DNA of 6,728 bases from the NCBI GenBank assembly GCA_029256865.1, contig JARIEH010000337.1, positions 1 through 6,728 on the forward strand, read 5' to 3'. Shown one piece after another: positions 6,111 to 6,728 of this stretch. The stretch is from Psychrobacter sp. GTDB lineage: Bacteria; Pseudomonadota; Gammaproteobacteria; Pseudomonadales; Moraxellaceae. The notes under the pieces are model-generated. The model was not told the DNA's origin. It worked only from the letters and a program-made list of their open reading frames with translations, and did not search any database. Position 1 is the first letter of the stretch, and every line of letters starts with the position of its first letter. A program made the position numbers and the translations under genes.

Positions 6111-6215
6111 ATTTAAAATAGCGTTCTACTGGTATCAATTTTCCTTGCTTGTTGTGTGCTATGCACGCCAGAAACTTCAAAAATTCTTTCCAGTAGAACT
6201 GTATTCTCTTTAAAT
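6111..6215. repeat. Palindromic MITE-like element between pirin and hydroquinone reductase genes
   Basis: The core is a perfect 10-bp inverted repeat: GTTCTACTGG at 6123-6132 and CCAGTAGAAC at 6190-6199. Pairing resumes outside it with ATA/TAT and with ATTTAAA (6111-6117) against TTTAAAT (6209-6215). It also resumes inside with AATTTT (6137-6142) against AAAATT (6180-6185). The centre holds a separate 6-bp hairpin, GTGTGC (6154-6159) with GCACGC (6163-6168), around TAT. The whole could fold as one long interrupted hairpin. No open frame inside resembles a transposase. The symmetry suggests a small non-autonomous repeat element or a structured RNA; no clear target-site duplication is seen. Confidence 0.5.
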
Positions 6216-6303
6216 TGGATCGACTAGATTGAAATTTAAGCACTTGGAGCTTGAGTAAATAAAGACAAATAATGGTAAATAAATACTAAAAAAGGGGAGT
6301 GAT

Positions 6304-6728
6304 ATGGGCTTATTAGTCGATGGTAAATGGCAGGACCAATGGTACGATACCGACGCGAGTGACGGCCGTTTTCAGCGTGAAGAATCTGGCTTTAGAAGCT
6401 GGATCACCGCAGACGGTAGTGCTGGGCCATCAGGGGTGGCAGGGTTTAAAGCCGAGCCCAATCGTTATCATTTATATGTGTCTTTGGCCTGTCCTTGGGC
6501 GCACCGCACCATGATTTATCGCAAGCTCAAAGGCTTGGAGGATATGATATCGGTCTCCGTGGTACATCCATTTATGGGCGAAAACGGTTGGACGTTTGCA
6601 GAAGGCGAAGGGGTGGTCGCTGATCCGATACTCAATGCAAATTATCTCTATGAAGTCTATACAGCGGCCAAGCCCGACTATACAGGGCGCGTCACTGTAC
6701 CGACGCTGTGGGACAAAAAAACCAATAC
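6304..6728 (+). CDS. yqjG: Glutathionyl-hydroquinone reductase (Xi-class GST), N-terminal part
   Basis: The frame is open from an ATG at 6304 to the window edge, giving 141 codons of a protein whose family is about 320-330 residues, so the 3' part is missing. Family members (E. coli YqjG, Sphingobium PcpF) use glutathione to reduce glutathionyl-hydroquinones back to hydroquinones, in the cytoplasm. The diagnostic active-site segment YVSLACPWAHRT spans residues 58-69, with catalytic Cys C63. Upstream GRFQREESGFRSWIT (21-35) is the typical N-terminal block. HPFMGENGWTF (88-98) and the TVPTLWDKKT segment (about 131-140, with the thioredoxin-fold cis-Pro) also fit. An excellent AGGGGAG Shine-Dalgarno (6293-6299) precedes the ATG by four bases. 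No convincing promoter is seen in the AT-rich 6216-6290 stretch. It may be transcribed alone or by read-through from pirin past the palindromic element. Confidence 0.92.
   Translation, partial: MGLLVDGKWQDQWYDTDASDGRFQREESGFRSWITADGSAGPSGVAGFKAEPNRYHLYVSLACPWAHRTMIYRKLKGLEDMISVSVVHPFMGENGWTFAEGEGVVADPILNANYLYEVYTAAKPDYTGRVTVPTLWDKKTN

Noticed and set aside
5290..6112. Several minus-strand and off-frame ORFs over the pirin gene
   Set aside because: All overlap the pirin coding frame, lack ribosome binding sites and resemble no known protein.
6031..6243. Minus-strand 70-codon frame across the palindromic element
   Set aside because: It overlaps the pirin 3' end and the inverted repeat, has no recognisable domain or ribosome binding site, and its symmetry-derived sequence explains the openness.
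6320..6514. 64-codon plus-strand frame near the window end
   Set aside because: It lies inside the hydroquinone reductase gene in another frame. The frame from 6304 carries the diagnostic CPWAHR motif and a strong Shine-Dalgarno.

Overview
The window looks like a chromosomal housekeeping segment from a gammaproteobacterium of the Moraxellaceae, most likely Psychrobacter or a close relative. This rests on protein character and gene types recognised from memory: a DUF815 ATPase with an Asn-rich insert, Gln/Asn-rich proteins and moderate GC. It has not been confirmed by any search. No phage, plasmid, insertion sequence with a transposase, CRISPR array or RNA gene is visible. All seven genes belong to known families; two are cut by the window edges.

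Layout: (1) positions 1-705, +, the 3' two-thirds of ribonuclease Z (rnz), the tRNA 3'-end processing enzyme. (2) 744-1721, -, a DUF815-family P-loop ATPase, convergent with rnz across a bidirectional hairpin at 696-733. (3) 1804-2847, +, a soluble Ser/Thr protein kinase divergent from the ATPase, with an 82-bp shared control region between them. (4) 2981-4285, -, an outer-membrane lytic murein transglycosylase (GH103/MltB type with a C-terminal peptidoglycan-binding domain), convergent with the kinase across a strong hairpin terminator at 2888-2927. (5) 4560-4958, +, an arsenate reductase of the glutaredoxin-coupled type (arsC), with no other ars gene in view. (6) 5131-6069, +, a pirin-family bicupin. 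(7) 6304 to the window end, +, the first 141 codons of a Xi-class glutathione transferase (glutathionyl-hydroquinone reductase, YqjG type). No gap without a gene exceeds 300 bases; the largest is 4286-4559.

The genes do not form one operon; the order is a series of convergent and divergent pairs. Two local relationships may be functional. The ATPase and the kinase fire from opposite sides of one short spacer. Pirin and the hydroquinone reductase are co-oriented neighbours, which recalls the E. coli yqjG-yhaK neighbourhood linked to quinone handling; arsC just upstream also uses glutathione/glutaredoxin chemistry, though it is probably a separate unit.

The least ordinary pieces are a roughly 105-bp palindromic element between pirin and the hydroquinone reductase, which resembles a small non-coding repeat or MITE, and the kinase, whose catalytic motifs depart from the canonical form (HND instead of HRD, DFA instead of DFG, no recognisable glycine-rich loop). 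I did not find a clearly new multi-gene system.
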